A stretch of DNA of 64,000 nucleotides from Rheinheimera sp. (GTDB lineage Bacteria > Pseudomonadota > Gammaproteobacteria > Enterobacterales > Alteromonadaceae): positions 1 through 64,000 of the forward strand of contig DPJG01000025.1 of NCBI GenBank assembly GCA_003543135.1. Direction: 5' to 3'. The notes beneath the pieces are model-generated. The model was not told where the DNA came from. It made no database searches and worked only from the letters and a program-made list of their open reading frames with translations. Shown here piece by piece: positions 47,788 to 57,048 of this stretch (position 1 is its first letter; each line of letters starts with the position of its first letter). A program made the translations under genes and the position numbers.

Positions 47788-48282
47788 ATGGTCAGCTTAC
47801 ACACCAATTTCGGCGTCATTAAATTGCAGTTATTTGCCGACAAAGCGCCTGCAACTGTTGAAAACTTTAAGAGTTATGTCAGCGAAGGTTTTTACGACGG
47901 CACCATTTTCCACCGTGTGATTGATGGTTTTATGATCCAGGGTGGTGGTTTTACTGTGGATATGGACCAAAAAGAAACCAAAGCGCCAATCAAAAACGAA
48001 GCCAACAACAAAGTGCCAAACAAAAAAGGCACTATCGCCATGGCTCGCACCAACGACCCACATTCAGCCACTTGTCAGTTTTTTATTAACGTTGCTGACA
48101 ACAGCTTCCTGAACTTCAGCTCAGAAACTTCTTCTGGCTGGGGTTATTGTGTATTTGGTGAAGTGGTTGAGGGTATGGACGTTATCGACAAAATTAAAGC
48201 TGTGGCCACAGGCCGTAAATTTGGTCATGCCGATGTGCCGGTAGAAAACGTTGTTATTGAAAAAGCAGAACTGCATGGCTAA
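47788..48282 (+). CDS. ppiB: Peptidyl-prolyl cis-trans isomerase B (cyclophilin)
   Basis: 164 residues, no signal peptide, hence cytoplasmic. Cyclophilin motifs are [30 protein letters not shown] and [16 protein letters not shown]. Convergent with nothing, it starts 168 bp from cysS (divergent) and overlaps lpxH by 8 nt, the E. coli-like ppiB-lpxH pair. Confidence 0.95.
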   Translation: MVSLHTNFGVIKLQLFADKAPATVENFKSYVSEGFYDGTIFHRVIDGFMIQGGGFTVDMDQKETKAPIKNEANNKVPNKKGTIAMARTNDPHSATCQFFINVADNSFLNFSSETSSGWGYCVFGEVVEGMDVIDKIKAVATGRKFGHADVPVENVVIEKAELHG

Positions 48283-49036
48283 GGGTTTAACCCTCGTTAT
48301 TGCTGATTTGCATTTAAGCCAGGAACGCCCGGATATTACCGCGGCGTTTTTGCTTTTTTTGCAGCAAAAAGCTGTTCATGCTGATGCACTTTATATCCTC
48401 GGTGACTTATTTGAAGTCTGGATTGGTGATGATAACCCCTCACCTTTGCTCAGTCAGGTTGCTGCAGCGCTTCAGCTGTTAAGCAGCCAAGGTGTGCAGT
48501 TATATTTTTGCCATGGCAACCGCGATTTTTTGCTGGGCACAGGTTTTGCCAACAGAGCTGGTTTTCAGTTATTAGCTCCGGCCACTGTGGTGGATTTATA
48601 CGGCACCAAAACACTGCTGATGCACGGCGACAGCCTTTGTACCCTGGATTTGCAATATCAGAAGTTTCGCAAGTGGTGGAACCAACCCTGGTGGCAGTGG
48701 CTGATTTTGTCAACGCCACTCTGGTATCGCCAGCATCTGGCGCGCAAAGCCAGGCGTATCAGCAAAGCAGATAAATCCGCCAAAACCGCCATGATTATGG
48801 ATGTCACCCCGGATGAAGTGCCGAAAGTGATGACGGCTCATCAGGTAAAACACTTAATTCACGGCCATACCCACAGGCCTGCGGTGCATCAGCTGGATTT
48901 AGCAGACGGCAGCACGGCTTATCGTTATGTGGTTGGTGACTGGTATCAGCAAAGCTCTTATCTGGAAATTACCCCAGAACACTGGCAGCTGCATTTTGCC
49001 GCTTTACCTGAGCTTGACGCTCAAACCAGTGGCTGA
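48275..49036 (+). CDS. lpxH: UDP-2,3-diacylglucosamine diphosphatase LpxH
   Basis: 253 residues from ATG 48275, eight bases inside ppiB; the frame extends to 48251 but family alignment begins at VIADLHLS. Metallophosphoesterase motifs are DLHLS (D-x-H), [28 protein letters not shown] and HGHTHRPA. It cleaves UDP-diacylglucosamine to lipid X in lipid A synthesis at the inner membrane. Confidence 0.95.
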   Translation: MAKGLTLVIADLHLSQERPDITAAFLLFLQQKAVHADALYILGDLFEVWIGDDNPSPLLSQVAAALQLLSSQGVQLYFCHGNRDFLLGTGFANRAGFQLLAPATVVDLYGTKTLLMHGDSLCTLDLQYQKFRKWWNQPWWQWLILSTPLWYRQHLARKARRISKADKSAKTAMIMDVTPDEVPKVMTAHQVKHLIHGHTHRPAVHQLDLADGSTAYRYVVGDWYQQSSYLEITPEHWQLHFAALPELDAQTSG

Positions 49037-49071
49037 CCAGTTTTAAACGCAATACCTGCTGCAAGCTAAAC

Positions 49072-49098
49072 AAAAAGGAGCTTTGAAGCTCCTTTTTT
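49072..49098. terminator. Terminator between lpxH and miaE
   Basis: AAAAAGGAGCTT-TG-AAGCTCCTTTTTT, a symmetric stem with an A-run and a T-run, placed between the convergent lpxH and miaE genes. Confidence 0.9.
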
Positions 49099-49147
49099 GT
49101 TTTTGTATCATGCGGTGATGGCAGGCATCACAATAAGTTCGATGTAG

Positions 49148-49924
49148 TCAGGCTGGCACACCACTGTGAAAACGGAATTCTGTATCAGGCGTCAGAATTA
49201 AATCCCGCTCCACCCCGGCAAAAAAGGCAACACGCTCGTCAATAGGTTTTTTGCTGTAACTTTGTGCCAGCTCCAGATAATCGCTGTAGTGCCGCGCTTC
49301 AGAACGTAATAACGAAATATAAAACTTTGCCAGTTCGTCATCGAGCAAAGGCGCCAGCGCGGCAAAACGCTCGCAGGAGCGCGCTTCAATAAAAGCACCA
49401 ATAATCAGCTTGTCGATTAAAGCTTCAGGTTCATAAGTGCGCACATGCGTCAGCATGGCTTTGGCATAACGGCCGGCGGGCATTGGCGTATAAGGAATAC
49501 CCCGGTTTTTCATCAGTTCTATCACTTGTTCAAAATGATGAATTTCTTCCCGCGCCAGACGGGCCATTTTTGCCAGAATATCGTCGTTGTGAGTGATGTC
49601 GCTGATGGAATTAAGCGCTGCTGTTAAAGCACGTTTTTCCAGAAAATCCTGCTCGTGTAAACCGCCCTCTTCCACATCAATACACTGGTAAAAATCCAGA
49701 TTTGGGATCAGTTGTTTTTTGCCCTTTGGCAAACAATAACGGCGGATCATACTGTGTGCTGTCATGGCGGCTTTTACTTCACAGTTTGCATGATCAATCA
49801 ATATGGCACTGAGCTGCGCAGCTTCTGCCGCCTTGCTTAACCAGGCTTGTGGTGTCCGGCATGCCAGAAAACCAGCCACAGGTGCAACTAACTCAGCTAT
49901 TTCTTCAGAAAGGACCACTGCCAC
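49148..49924 (-). CDS. miaE: tRNA-(ms2io6A)-hydroxylase MiaE
   Basis: 258 residues from a GTG at 49924, chosen because GAGGT lies seven bases upstream and the E. coli homologue begins at the equivalent point. The frame is open to 49981, but that start lies inside the promoter (see 49953-49981). A ferritin-like diiron enzyme: EEIHHFEQV, FIEARSCERFAAL and RSEARHYSDYLELA supply the iron ligands. It hydroxylates the isopentenyl group of ms2i6A37 in tRNA, which needs molecular oxygen. It ends in EFRFHSGVPA like E. coli MiaE. Confidence 0.95.
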   Translation of the reverse strand: MAVVLSEEIAELVAPVAGFLACRTPQAWLSKAAEAAQLSAILIDHANCEVKAAMTAHSMIRRYCLPKGKKQLIPNLDFYQCIDVEEGGLHEQDFLEKRALTAALNSISDITHNDDILAKMARLAREEIHHFEQVIELMKNRGIPYTPMPAGRYAKAMLTHVRTYEPEALIDKLIIGAFIEARSCERFAALAPLLDDELAKFYISLLRSEARHYSDYLELAQSYSKKPIDERVAFFAGVERDLILTPDTEFRFHSGVPA

Positions 49925-49952
49925 AACTTTTACCTCACAAAAAAGACGCGCC

Positions 49953-49981
49953 ATTATAACGACGGCGCAGTCTGGTACCAA
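49953..49981 (-). promoter_or_regulatory. Sigma-70 promoter for miaE
   Basis: Minus strand: -35 TTGGTA (49981-49976), a 17-bp spacer and consensus -10 TATAAT (49958-49953). The start would be near 49946, giving a leader of about 22 bases before the GTG at 49924. This rules against ATG 49954 and the longest frame as translation starts. Confidence 0.65.
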
Positions 49982-50137
49982 GGCAGTTTTTCCTGAAGCT
50001 GTGGTTAAACTCAGAAAACAGGTGGATATTCAGGGGCAAACTTGACGGGATAAGCTCCGTTAGCCATAACTTAATTATGAGTGTTGGCTAGTCACTCAGA
50101 CACCATTAGTTCAGCAGTCGACAAGGATAACTAAAAT

Positions 50138-50737
50138 ATGATCTTAAATCACTTATGGGGGCTGTACGCCCACCCGAAAGAAGAATGGCAAACCATCGAT
50201 GCCCGTCACGAGAGCCTGAGATACAGTTTGATCCATATTTTACTGGTGGCACTGATCCCGTCGGTTTGTGCTTATTTTTCCGCGGTACATATCGGCTGGA
50301 GTATAGGGGTTGGCGAACCTATCAGTTTAACGTCCGAAAGTGCGCTGATGCTGGCCGTTGCCATGTATATCGCCCTGATCCTGGGGGTCTTTGCGCTGGC
50401 TTATCTGGCGCACTGGATGGCACATACCTTTGGTTCAGAACCGACCTACACCCAAACGCTTGAACTGGCTTCTTATACTTCAACACCACTCTTTATGGTT
50501 GGTATTGCCGCGCTGTACCCTGAACTCTGGTTTGTGATGCTGGTGGGTTTAGCCGGTTTATCCTACTCAGTGTATTTATTGTATGTTGGTGTGCCTATTT
50601 TGATGCACATCCCGGAAGAGCGTGGTTTTATTTATGCAAGTTCAGTGGTTACCTGCGGCTTAGTGCTGTTGGTTTGCGTGTTAACTGCAACGGCAATTTT
50701 ATGGAGTTCAGGCTTCCAGCCGGTATTTACCCATTAG
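50138..50737 (+). CDS. Yip1-family inner-membrane protein
   Basis: 199 residues. The short N-terminal segment HLWGLYAHPKEEWQTI is typical of bacterial Yip1-domain proteins, followed by five hydrophobic segments (about 30-52, 68-92, 110-130, 133-155 and 168-192). ACAAGGATAAC precedes the ATG. The function in bacteria is unknown. It is monocistronic. Confidence 0.85.
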   Translation: MILNHLWGLYAHPKEEWQTIDARHESLRYSLIHILLVALIPSVCAYFSAVHIGWSIGVGEPISLTSESALMLAVAMYIALILGVFALAYLAHWMAHTFGSEPTYTQTLELASYTSTPLFMVGIAALYPELWFVMLVGLAGLSYSVYLLYVGVPILMHIPEERGFIYASSVVTCGLVLLVCVLTATAILWSSGFQPVFTH

Positions 50738-50770
50738 CGCATCACTAAAATGCTGCTCGTCACCAATAAC

Positions 50771-50793
50771 AAAGGGAGCCAAGGCTCCCTTTG
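50771..50793. terminator. Terminator between Yip1 gene and purF
   Basis: AAAGGGAGCC-AA-GGCTCCCTTTG, a 10-bp stem between the convergent Yip1-family gene and purF. The T-run is short, so it is weaker than others here. Confidence 0.75.
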
Positions 50794-50827
50794 TTCTGAC
50801 CAAAATATCTGCTTTTACCGCTGTAGC

Positions 50828-52342
50828 TTAGTTGCCTTCGTTATAAGTTTCCAGATTGCCGGCCATTAATGCTGCTTTGCCACCTTTTTTGGCGTCATTG
50901 CGCGCAGCGTCCAAGCTGTTGAGGTATTCCTGGGTAATGTCATTAGTGACATAAACCCCATCAAATACTGAAGTTTCAAACTTTTTAATATCCGGATTCT
51001 GGCTACGCACAGCTTCCACCAAGTCGGTTAACGACTGGAAGATCAGGCCGTCGGCACCAATGATCTTGCAGACACTCTCAGCGTCATGACCATGGGCAAT
51101 CAACTCATTAGCCGATGGCATATCAATACCATACACGTTCGGGAAACGGATTTCCGGCGCAGCTGAGGCAAAATACACTTTGTTGGCACCGGCTTCGCGT
51201 GCCATATCAATAATTTGCTCTGAGGTGGTACCACGCACAATAGAGTCGTCTACCAGCAATACATTCTTGCCTTTAAACTCCTGCCAGATAGCATTGAGTT
51301 TGCGTTTCACCGATTTTTTACGCTGGCCCTGACCCGGCATAATAAAAGTACGGCCGATATAACGGTTTTTCACAAAACCCTGGCGATACGGCAGGCCTAA
51401 CTCAGTGGCAATTTGTAAAGCTGCGTCGTTACTGGTTTCCGGAATTGGGATCACCACATCAATGTCCAGATGCGCCCATTCTTTTTTAATTTTTTCGCCG
51501 AGTTTTTTGCCCATAGCCACCCGCGACGCGTATACAGAAACGTTGTCGATAGTGGAGTCCGGACGGGCAAAATACACATACTCAAAAATGCACGGTGTAT
51601 AAGTTGGGTTTTCCGCACACTGCTGGCTGTACAGCTGACCATCTTCAGTGATGTATACGGCTTCACCAGGTGATACGTCACGCAATACGGTAAAACCATC
51701 AGCATCCAGCGCCACACTCTCTGAAGCCACCATATATTCGGTGCCTTTGTCGGTTTCCCTTTTACCCATCACCAACGGACGAATGCCATGTGGGTCACGA
51801 AACGCCACCAGACCATGGCCGATGATCAGCGCCACTACAGCGTAACCACCACGCACTTTACGGTGCAGATTCGCCACAGCATTAAAAATGGCATCCGGCA
51901 TCAGTTGCATGGCACCATCACCTTGCAGTTCATGCGCCAGCGCGTTTAATAACACCTCAGAATCTGAACTGGTGTTGACATGACGGCGTGCCACTTTAAA
52001 GAGTTCGTTTTTTACTTCTTCAGCGTTGGTCAGGTTGCCATTGTGGGCCAAAGCCAGACCAAAGGGGCTGTTCACGTAAAAAGGTTGAGCTTCGGCAGTG
52101 CTAGAAGAACCTGCCGTTGGGTAACGGACATGTCCAATACCTATGTTACCGGCCAAACGCTCCATATGGCGTTCTTCAAAAACGTCTTTGACCAGACCAT
52201 TGGCTTTACGCAAGCGCAGCCGGTTTTGATCGACAGTAACAATACCGGCAGCGTCCTGACCGCGATGTTGTAACACGGTTAAGCCGTCATATAAGGCTTG
52301 ATTGACCGGATATTTACCTACGATACCAACAATACCACACAT
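50828..52342 (-). CDS. purF: Amidophosphoribosyltransferase
   Basis: 504 residues. Cys2 ([10 protein letters not shown]) is the N-terminal glutaminase nucleophile. [22 protein letters not shown] and [11 protein letters not shown] complete that domain. The C-terminal phosphoribosyltransferase domain has the PRPP motif [17 protein letters not shown]. It catalyses the first committed step of purine synthesis. It is last in accD-folC-dedD-cvpA-purF, 6 bp after cvpA. Confidence 0.97.
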   Translation of the reverse strand: MCGIVGIVGKYPVNQALYDGLTVLQHRGQDAAGIVTVDQNRLRLRKANGLVKDVFEERHMERLAGNIGIGHVRYPTAGSSSTAEAQPFYVNSPFGLALAHNGNLTNAEEVKNELFKVARRHVNTSSDSEVLLNALAHELQGDGAMQLMPDAIFNAVANLHRKVRGGYAVVALIIGHGLVAFRDPHGIRPLVMGKRETDKGTEYMVASESVALDADGFTVLRDVSPGEAVYITEDGQLYSQQCAENPTYTPCIFEYVYFARPDSTIDNVSVYASRVAMGKKLGEKIKKEWAHLDIDVVIPIPETSNDAALQIATELGLPYRQGFVKNRYIGRTFIMPGQGQRKKSVKRKLNAIWQEFKGKNVLLVDDSIVRGTTSEQIIDMAREAGANKVYFASAAPEIRFPNVYGIDMPSANELIAHGHDAESVCKIIGADGLIFQSLTDLVEAVRSQNPDIKKFETSVFDGVYVTNDITQEYLNSLDAARNDAKKGGKAALMAGNLETYNEGN

Positions 52343-52348
52343 GGAACC

Positions 52349-52852
52349 TTACCTCGTCAGCGCTGATGTCTGTTGCATAAAACTGGAATTGTCTTTCAGG
52401 TAACTGAAAAACCACTCAATAATAAAATCAAATTCTGGGATCAGGACTGAGGCTTTCCACCAGTCGGATCCGGCTGAAGGCGTAAAAGCGTCCAGAAAAA
52501 ACAACAGCGCACTGACCACCAGCACCCCACGCAATGCACCAAACAGCAGGCCAAGTAACCTGTCGGTACCACTGAGGCCGGTTGAATGCACCAGCTTACC
52601 CACCAGGTAATTAAAAAGACCGCCGAGCAGCAGACAACAAATAAACAAGGCCGCTATAGCCACAGCATTGCGGATCAACAGATTGTCGATGTTGGAGAAA
52701 AAAGGCGAAAGATAAGGATAATAATGACTGGCGACAAAAAATGCCGCGATCCAAACGATCAGAGAAATGGCTTCTTTTACAAAACCGCGGATCAGACTGA
52801 TAACAGTCGATAATCCGATAATTGCCAGAATGGCATAATCAACCCAGACCAT
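52349..52852 (-). CDS. cvpA: CvpA family membrane protein
   Basis: 167 residues from ATG 52852 with GGAAGC upstream; the frame is open to 52894, but E. coli CvpA (162) begins at the equivalent MVWVDYAI. Four membrane segments (about 5-25, 30-50, 65-87 and 102-122). The conserved [14 protein letters not shown] and [19 protein letters not shown] are visible. It is named for colicin V production; newer work links it to envelope stress resistance. It is immediately upstream of purF as in E. coli. Confidence 0.95.
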   Translation of the reverse strand: MVWVDYAILAIIGLSTVISLIRGFVKEAISLIVWIAAFFVASHYYPYLSPFFSNIDNLLIRNAVAIAALFICCLLLGGLFNYLVGKLVHSTGLSGTDRLLGLLFGALRGVLVVSALLFFLDAFTPSAGSDWWKASVLIPEFDFIIEWFFSYLKDNSSFMQQTSALTR

Positions 52853-52911
52853 GTGCTTCCAAAGGCTGCTCGATGACGGCGCGCATTCTATCAAAAGGCG
52901 CGCCGCTTAGG

Positions 52912-53661
52912 CTAATTATTTTCAACCGGCTGGAACGGAACCACCTTCAGTTTTGGCACATCAGCCAAAGTCTGCAGCTGGCTCAGACTGTTTTCCAGTT
53001 TCTCTTTTTTAAGGTCAGGGCCAACCAACACGCTGACCATGGTCTGACCCTGAGCGTTCACCACCTTGCGGCTGAAGGTGGCAAAACCAGCGGCTCTGAG
53101 CTTACTTATCAGCGCATTGGCATTGGCCTCTTTGCTAAAAGAGCCAACACGCACCACCCAGGCGGCTTTTGTCAGCGCACTGTCAGCAGGTTTTGCTTTT
53201 TCATCTGCCTTCGGCTGTGGTTTTACTGCTGCCTCTTCGACTTTGGCCGGTTCAGCAACAGGTTGCTGCACAGGCTGTGTTTCTACTGCCTTTGGCAGGG
53301 GATCGGTCAGCTCTGTTGGTTTAGCTGCTGCGCTGTCGGTGCTGACTGAAGCATAAGTTTGATCAGGTAATGTATCTTGTACACCTTGTGTGCCTGGCTC
53401 AGCAGCTGCTGCAGGCTGCGGATCCGGATCTGAATTTTGCTCCTGCGGCAACGCCATGGCTGCAGCTCTGCTGGCATCATGCTGATCCTGCGCAAAAACC
53501 TGTTGCTGCGCGACAGATGCAAATTCCGGACGCTCAGGTATCGCTTTAAAATCGTCTTTACTGACCTGTTTCTGGCCATCAAGTAAATCCGGTAAAAAGA
53601 CGATGGCAGCAATAATTAAAATAGCACTGCCAATCAGACGGTTTCTAAATACAGCTGTCAT
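52912..53661 (-). CDS. dedD: SPOR-domain protein DedD
   Basis: 249 residues. One N-terminal membrane segment (RLIGSAILIIAAIVFLPDLLDG), a long Pro/Ala/Gln/Glu-rich periplasmic linker (about 45-165), and a C-terminal SPOR domain (about 170-245; AWVVRVGSFSKEANANALISKLRAAGF). SPOR binds denuded septal glycan, so DedD acts at division. It overlaps the folC stop by 4 nt. Confidence 0.94.
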   Translation of the reverse strand: MTAVFRNRLIGSAILIIAAIVFLPDLLDGQKQVSKDDFKAIPERPEFASVAQQQVFAQDQHDASRAAAMALPQEQNSDPDPQPAAAAEPGTQGVQDTLPDQTYASVSTDSAAAKPTELTDPLPKAVETQPVQQPVAEPAKVEEAAVKPQPKADEKAKPADSALTKAAWVVRVGSFSKEANANALISKLRAAGFATFSRKVVNAQGQTMVSVLVGPDLKKEKLENSLSQLQTLADVPKLKVVPFQPVENN

Positions 53662-54944
53662 ACATTTCCTTGCGGCCAGAGTGTCAGAAACTGTGACACT
53701 GTGACAAATGAACCAAAAATCAATACCAAATCATCAGCAGCAAGCTCGGGTGCCAATGTTGACCATGCATTGTGCATATTTTCATAACAATGTGAAACTG
53801 CTGTAGAAGGTAATTGCTGTGCCAGCTGCTGTGCAGTGGCGCCACGTGGCCCGGGTAAAGTCACCAGATGCCACTGATGCACCAAAGGCACAAAGTCCGC
53901 CAGACTCTGGCGCATATCTTTATCTTTTAACATGCCTACCAGCGCATGCACTTTGCGATACGCCGGCGCAATTTCACTGAGTTTACCGGCGAGGTACCCC
54001 GCCGACTGCGGATTATGCGCCACATCAAGCAACACCGCTGGTGTTTTGCTCAGCCACTGCATGCGCCCTGCCAGCTGAATTTCAGACAACACTTTGGTCA
54101 CTAAAGCTGCATCCGGTAACAAATTCAGCACTTCGAGACAGGCAAGGCAAGTGGCCATATTCTGCAGCGGTAACGAGGCAAGCGGCAGCGCACTGAAACT
54201 TTGATGAACACCGTGAAACGACCAGCTGTTGCCAGCTTCGGTCAACTGATAACGATAATCCCGATTCACCAGCCTGAGTGTGCTGCCAAGTCGGGCTGCT
54301 TCGTCAAGCACAGACTGCGGCACAGCCAGATCTCCCACCACTGCTGGTTTGCCGGCACGGAAAATACCAGCCTTTTCCTGGCCGATTTTTTCTCTGGTAT
54401 CGCCAAGCCAATCCTGATGATCCAAATCTATGGTGGTTAATACACTCAAGTCAGGCTCAATAATATTGGTGGCATCAAGTCTGCCGCCTAAGCCAACTTC
54501 AATAATACAAACATCAACCTTGGCTTGTTTTAATACCGAAAAAGCCGCCAGCGTGGTGAATTCAAAATAAGTTAAAGCAGTGTCAGCACGCAGTTGATTC
54601 ACCTTCGCCAAAGCGCTGGCCCAAAGCTCATCGCTGACATCGATATTGTTGATACGCAGCCGTTCATTAAATTTCAGCAAATGTGGTGAGGTGTAAACAC
54701 CGACCGAATAGCCCTGGGCTAACAGCAGCTGCTCCAGGCAACGGGCACTGCTGCCCTTGCCATTGGTGCCACCAAGCAGAATTTTAATACCGGGAAGTTG
54801 TTGCAGCTGACCACGTTCTGCCACCTGCAGCACCCGCTCCAGGCCCAGTTCGATACGATCAATAGGATGGCTTTGTTCAATAAATGAAAGCCAATCGGCC
54901 AGAGTCTGGCACGATTGGCTGGAAGATACCGCTTGAGAGTTCAT
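53658..54944 (-). CDS. folC: Dihydrofolate/folylpolyglutamate synthase
   Basis: 428 residues of the Mur-ligase type. P-loop LLGGTNGKGSSAR, EVGLGGRLDATNIIEPDLSVLTTIDLDHQDWLG and LLDVAHNPQSAGYLA are diagnostic. It adds glutamates to folates (and in many proteobacteria also makes dihydrofolate). Between accD (6 bp) and dedD (4-nt overlap). Confidence 0.96.
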   Translation of the reverse strand: MNSQAVSSSQSCQTLADWLSFIEQSHPIDRIELGLERVLQVAERGQLQQLPGIKILLGGTNGKGSSARCLEQLLLAQGYSVGVYTSPHLLKFNERLRINNIDVSDELWASALAKVNQLRADTALTYFEFTTLAAFSVLKQAKVDVCIIEVGLGGRLDATNIIEPDLSVLTTIDLDHQDWLGDTREKIGQEKAGIFRAGKPAVVGDLAVPQSVLDEAARLGSTLRLVNRDYRYQLTEAGNSWSFHGVHQSFSALPLASLPLQNMATCLACLEVLNLLPDAALVTKVLSEIQLAGRMQWLSKTPAVLLDVAHNPQSAGYLAGKLSEIAPAYRKVHALVGMLKDKDMRQSLADFVPLVHQWHLVTLPGPRGATAQQLAQQLPSTAVSHCYENMHNAWSTLAPELAADDLVLIFGSFVTVSQFLTLWPQGNV

Positions 54945-54950
54945 AACGCC

Positions 54951-55823
54951 TTAGGCGACGCGATTCTCCGACACCGGAGCTGGCAGCCGCATGAATTTTG
55001 CTACTAATCGGGCAATTGTATCGCGCATTTGACGGCGGTCAACAATCATATCGATAGCACCATGATCCAACAAGAACTCACTGCGTTGGAAACCTTCTGG
55101 CAATTTTTCGCGAACTGTCTGTTCAATAACCCGCGGGCCGGCAAAACCAATCAGCGCTTTGGGCTCACCTATATTGACATCACCGAGCATAGCTAAACTG
55201 GCAGAAACACCACCCATAGTCGGGTCTGTTAATACCGAAATATAAGGCAAACCGGCTTCACTGAGCTTGGCAAGGGCCGCTGAGGTTTTCGCCATTTGCA
55301 TCAGTGAGAACAAGGCTTCCTGCATCCGTGCACCACCTGAAGCAGAAAAACAGATAAACGGCACTTTATGTTCAAGGGCAAATTCAACACCTTTAACAAA
55401 CTTGGCGCCGACCACTGAGGCCATAGAGCCACCCATAAAGTTAAACTCAAAGCTGGCCACAACCACCGGCATGCCTTTAAGCGAACCACGCATCACCACC
55501 ATGGCATCTTTTTCGCCGGTTTCTTTTTGTGCTGCCACAATACGGTCTTTGTATTTTTTTGAATCTTTAAATTTCAGCACGTCCTGAGGTTCTAACTCAG
55601 CGGCCATTTCCACACCTGTGTTGGTGTCTAAAAAGCTGGCGAGGCGCTCACGGGCACCAATCCGCATATGGTTGTCACATTTTGGGCAAACACCCAGCTG
55701 GCGATCCAGATCGGCCTTATACAACACAGCGTCACAAGCAGTACATTTGGTCCACACCCCTTCCGGAATGTTACGACGTGCCGACGACGAGGTTCTGGGC
55801 AGGATTTTTTCTAACCAACTCAT
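54951..55823 (-). CDS. accD: Acetyl-CoA carboxylase carboxyltransferase subunit beta
   Basis: 290 residues. The N-terminal C4 zinc ribbon (Cys 27, 30, 46, 49) is followed by the crotonase-like carboxyltransferase domain: [38 protein letters not shown] and [16 protein letters not shown]. It makes malonyl-CoA with AccA. It is the first gene of the accD-to-purF cluster; about 230 bp separate it from truA, enough for its own promoter. Confidence 0.97.
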   Translation of the reverse strand: MSWLEKILPRTSSSARRNIPEGVWTKCTACDAVLYKADLDRQLGVCPKCDNHMRIGARERLASFLDTNTGVEMAAELEPQDVLKFKDSKKYKDRIVAAQKETGEKDAMVVMRGSLKGMPVVVASFEFNFMGGSMASVVGAKFVKGVEFALEHKVPFICFSASGGARMQEALFSLMQMAKTSAALAKLSEAGLPYISVLTDPTMGGVSASLAMLGDVNIGEPKALIGFAGPRVIEQTVREKLPEGFQRSEFLLDHGAIDMIVDRRQMRDTIARLVAKFMRLPAPVSENRVA

Positions 55824-56056
55824 AAATATTCCTTAGATCTCACTGTACGATTTTCGCGCACAGATTTAGTGAATTTATGCAAAATTCAGCGAAAATATGG
55901 CAAACGGCGGTTATTAAAACACAAAGGTTGCAGAAGCAACATAAAAAACTGGTCTTAGTAGTGCAGGCTGAAACAGGTCTGTCCAGCTAAGCAAAAAATG
56001 CAGGGATCCACTGAATTCTGTGGCACTGCCAGACACAAGCCGGCAGTACCCACTGC

Positions 56057-56842
56057 TTAGTCTGGCAGGAATAAAGGGCCAAGCGCGCCCTGTGGGATTT
56101 CAAACTGCGCCGGATAATCCACCGCCACCAGATATAAACCCTCGGCCTTGGCCGTGGCCGCTGCTAAAGTCCTGTCTTTGGCCGCCAACAGCTCCGCAAT
56201 CCACTCAGGCGGGCGTTTTTTCATCCCCACTTCCAGCAAACTGCCGGTGATATTACGCACCATATGATGCAAAAACGCATTTGCCTTGATATCAATAACA
56301 ATAAAGTCCTGAAAACGTTCGATATTCAAATGCATGATATTACGAAACGGCGTATTGGACTGACACTGAATGGCGCGAAATGACGAAAAATCCTGCTCAC
56401 CAAGTAATACAGGTGCCGCCTGTTGCATCAGGCTGACATCAATATCCTGGTGATAATGACTGAGCCCCTGCCCCAGGATGGCCGGACGGTATTTGCGGTT
56501 ATAAATCACATAACGGTAACGACGGGCTGTTGCCGAAAAACGGGCATGAAAGTCATCAGAAACAGCTTTTGCCCAGCGCACTGCAATACCCACTGGTAAA
56601 TTGGAATTTGCACCCATGATCCAGCCGCGCATATCACGGCTGGCCTGGGTATCAAAATGAATCACCTGACCCGTACCATGCACACCGGCGTCGGTGCGGC
56701 CTGCGCAAAAAATTTCAATGGGTTCATTGGCAACCTGACTGAGCGCACGCTCGAGCTCACCCTGAATACTTTTGACTTCACGTTGACGCTGCCAGCCAAA
56801 ATAGCCGGTGCCGTCATATTCGATACCCATTGCAATGCGCAT
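56057..56842 (-). CDS. truA: tRNA pseudouridine(38-40) synthase TruA
   Basis: 261 residues from ATG 56842, with AAGGAG nine bases upstream; the open frame to 56923 adds an unrelated N-terminus. [14 protein letters not shown] starts the fold, the catalytic Asp51 lies in [18 protein letters not shown], and [18 protein letters not shown] follows. It modifies U38-40 in many tRNAs. It lies between fimV and accD, as in pseudomonads and relatives. Confidence 0.96.
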   Translation of the reverse strand: MRIAMGIEYDGTGYFGWQRQREVKSIQGELERALSQVANEPIEIFCAGRTDAGVHGTGQVIHFDTQASRDMRGWIMGANSNLPVGIAVRWAKAVSDDFHARFSATARRYRYVIYNRKYRPAILGQGLSHYHQDIDVSLMQQAAPVLLGEQDFSSFRAIQCQSNTPFRNIMHLNIERFQDFIVIDIKANAFLHHMVRNITGSLLEVGMKKRPPEWIAELLAAKDRTLAAATAKAEGLYLVAVDYPAQFEIPQGALGPLFLPD

Positions 56843-57048
56843 GCATACTCCTTTTTTGTCCGGCGCGAGTATAACAAAGCACAACACAATTCCCAAAGTT
56901 CTGTCATCAGCTGCAAAAAACAAAGCCGGTGCTGCATCGCAGATCCGGCTTGGTGAGAACTTTCAGGCTGGGTTTAGCTTTTACGCCACTGTCACAACAG
57001 CTGTTGTTGTGATGGCAAAACCCACTTTGTTATCTGTGCTTAAAAAGC

